NCBI RefSeq assembly: GCF_014251275.1
Contig: NZ_CP059183.1
Location: forward strand, 186,001 to 250,000
Length of the DNA: 64,000 nucleotides
Source of the DNA: Blattabacterium cuenoti
Lineage (GTDB): Bacteria > Bacteroidota > Bacteroidia > Flavobacteriales > Blattabacteriaceae
Direction: 5' to 3'
Of this stretch, positions 63,096-64,000 are shown piece after piece. The translations under genes and the position numbers were made by a program. Position 1 is the first letter of the stretch, and each line of letters begins with the position of its first letter. Under the pieces are notes generated by a model. That model worked only from the letters and a program-made list of their open reading frames with translations. It did not search any database and was not told the DNA's origin.

Positions 63096-64000
63096 ATGAA
63101 TATTAATAAAATTGATTTTTTATATTTTTTAGGAATAGGTGGAATAGGAATGAGTTCTTTAGCAAGGTATTTTCACATTATGGGAAAAACAGTTAGTGGA
63201 CATGATAAAAATGAGACCTTTTTAACAAAAAAATTAGAATCAGAAGGTATATCAATTAATTATCATGACAATGTAAAAATAATTCCAGAATGGATAAAAT
63301 CTAATAAATGTTTAATTGTTTATACTCCAGCAATCCCTAAGGATTATAAGCAATGGATTTTTTTAAAAAAGTATGGGAAAAATATAAAAAAAAGATCACA
63401 ATTATTATCTTTAATAACAGAAAATTCAATTTGTATTGCTATAGGTGGAACTCATGGAAAAACTACAACATGTAGTTTGTTAGGTCATATTTTATATGTA
63501 TCTGGAAAAAATTTTACTGCTTTTATTGGTGGGATATCTGAAAATTATAAATCTAATTTAATATTGAATGGAAACAAGTTTTTCTTAGTTGAAGCAGATG
63601 AATTTGATCGTTCTTTTTTACATTTATCTCCAAATATAGCTTGTATTACTTCTATTGATCAAGATCATGTGGATGTTTATCCTAAAAAAGAATTTTTAGA
63701 AAAAGCCTATATAAATTTTTCAAATAGAATAAAGAAACCATATAAAAAGATCTTTATTTGTGAAGAAGAATCTTTTACAGTAAAAAATGCTATTTATTAT
63801 TCAGTAAAAAAAAAAGTACATTATTATGCAGATAATGTTACTATAAAAAACAATAAATGGTATTTTGATTTTCATACTCCTAAAAAAATATTTAAGTATT
63901 TACCATTGCCAATTCCTGGAATTCATAATTTAAAAAATACAACAGCAGCATTAGCTATATCTGATTATTTAAATATTAATGAAAAAAAAATAAGAAAAGC
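63096..64000 (+). CDS. murC: UDP-MurNAc:L-alanine ligase (partial, runs off the end)
   Basis: The first 301 codons of MurC are present; the gene continues past 64000. It starts MNINKIDFLYFLGIGGIGMSSLARYF, with the family's N-terminal nucleotide loop GIGGIGMS. VYTPAIP and the ATP loop AIGGTHGKTTT (from about residue 115) follow, then EADEFDRSFL, and ITSIDQDHVDVYP. It is 4 bp after murG and continues the dcw cluster; ftsQ, ftsA and ftsZ would be expected next. Confidence 0.95.
   Translation, partial: MNINKIDFLYFLGIGGIGMSSLARYFHIMGKTVSGHDKNETFLTKKLESEGISINYHDNVKIIPEWIKSNKCLIVYTPAIPKDYKQWIFLKKYGKNIKKRSQLLSLITENSICIAIGGTHGKTTTCSLLGHILYVSGKNFTAFIGGISENYKSNLILNGNKFFLVEADEFDRSFLHLSPNIACITSIDQDHVDVYPKKEFLEKAYINFSNRIKKPYKKIFICEEESFTVKNAIYYSVKKKVHYYADNVTIKNNKWYFDFHTPKKIFKYLPLPIPGIHNLKNTTAALAISDYLNINEKKIRK

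Overview
This window is a piece of a very AT-rich, gene-dense bacterial chromosome. It most resembles a reduced Flavobacteriales (Bacteroidetes) endosymbiont of the Blattabacterium type (cockroach symbionts). The clues are a fused CcoN-CcoO oxidase subunit, a split transketolase, trp order E-G-D-C-F-B-A, his order G-D-C-B-H-A-F-IE, a flavobacterial dcw cluster, few Shine-Dalgarno sequences, TAnnTTTG-like -7 elements, and complete Trp and His pathways in a compact genome without mobile elements. The lineage is inferred from gene content and sequence character, not from a database search.

Layout. 0.1-12 kb is mixed housekeeping: ndk, lemA, a TPM-domain protein, valS, folA, a DUF151 nuclease, a Lys/Glu-rich lipoprotein, pdhB, metF, serS, ksgA and folD. 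12-19.3 kb is the complete histidine operon on the minus strand. 19.4-23.8 kb holds xth, tRNA-Lys, aroK, tilS, a gene desert and yggS. 23.8-30.1 kb is the complete tryptophan operon on the minus strand. A second desert follows, then gcvH and a cbb3 oxidase cluster (31-37.8 kb: ccoI, ccoS, ccoNO, ccoQ, ccoP, ccoH). 37.8-45.1 kb has maeB, murI, rpsT, tRNA-Glu, aroA, split transketolase and smpB. 45.4-47.7 kb is an unusual OmpA-like protein with a huge Arg-rich repeat tail. 47.8-53.2 kb has tatC, ychF, an M42 peptidase, dapF and degP. 53.6 kb to the end is the division and cell-wall cluster rsmH, ftsL, ftsI, murE, mraY, murD, ftsW, murG, murC; murC runs off the window.

How the genes fit together. 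Transketolase, AroK and AroA feed chorismate, and TrpE-A turns it into tryptophan. The his operon draws on PRPP. FolA, FolD, MetF and GcvH handle one-carbon units. MurI, DapF and the mur genes build DAP-type peptidoglycan. PdhB, MaeB and the cbb3 oxidase serve an aerobic carbon and energy metabolism. This fits a symbiont that makes amino acids for its host.

Most notable observations: (1) the OmpA-like protein lacks a recognisable peptidoglycan-binding domain and instead has three successive tandem arrays (24-, 18- and 24-nt units), 262 residues with no acidic or aromatic residue; (2) TrpE has Phe where the feedback-site LLLES motif normally has Ser, the same change as the classic feedback-resistant S40F, suggesting deregulated tryptophan overproduction; (3) the his and trp operons share a leader layout, a TATATTTG element followed by a hairpin with a U-tract; (4) a perfect 40-bp palindrome lies just before pdhB; (5) ccoNO starts in an 11-bp tandem duplication that also creates an out-of-frame upstream ATG.
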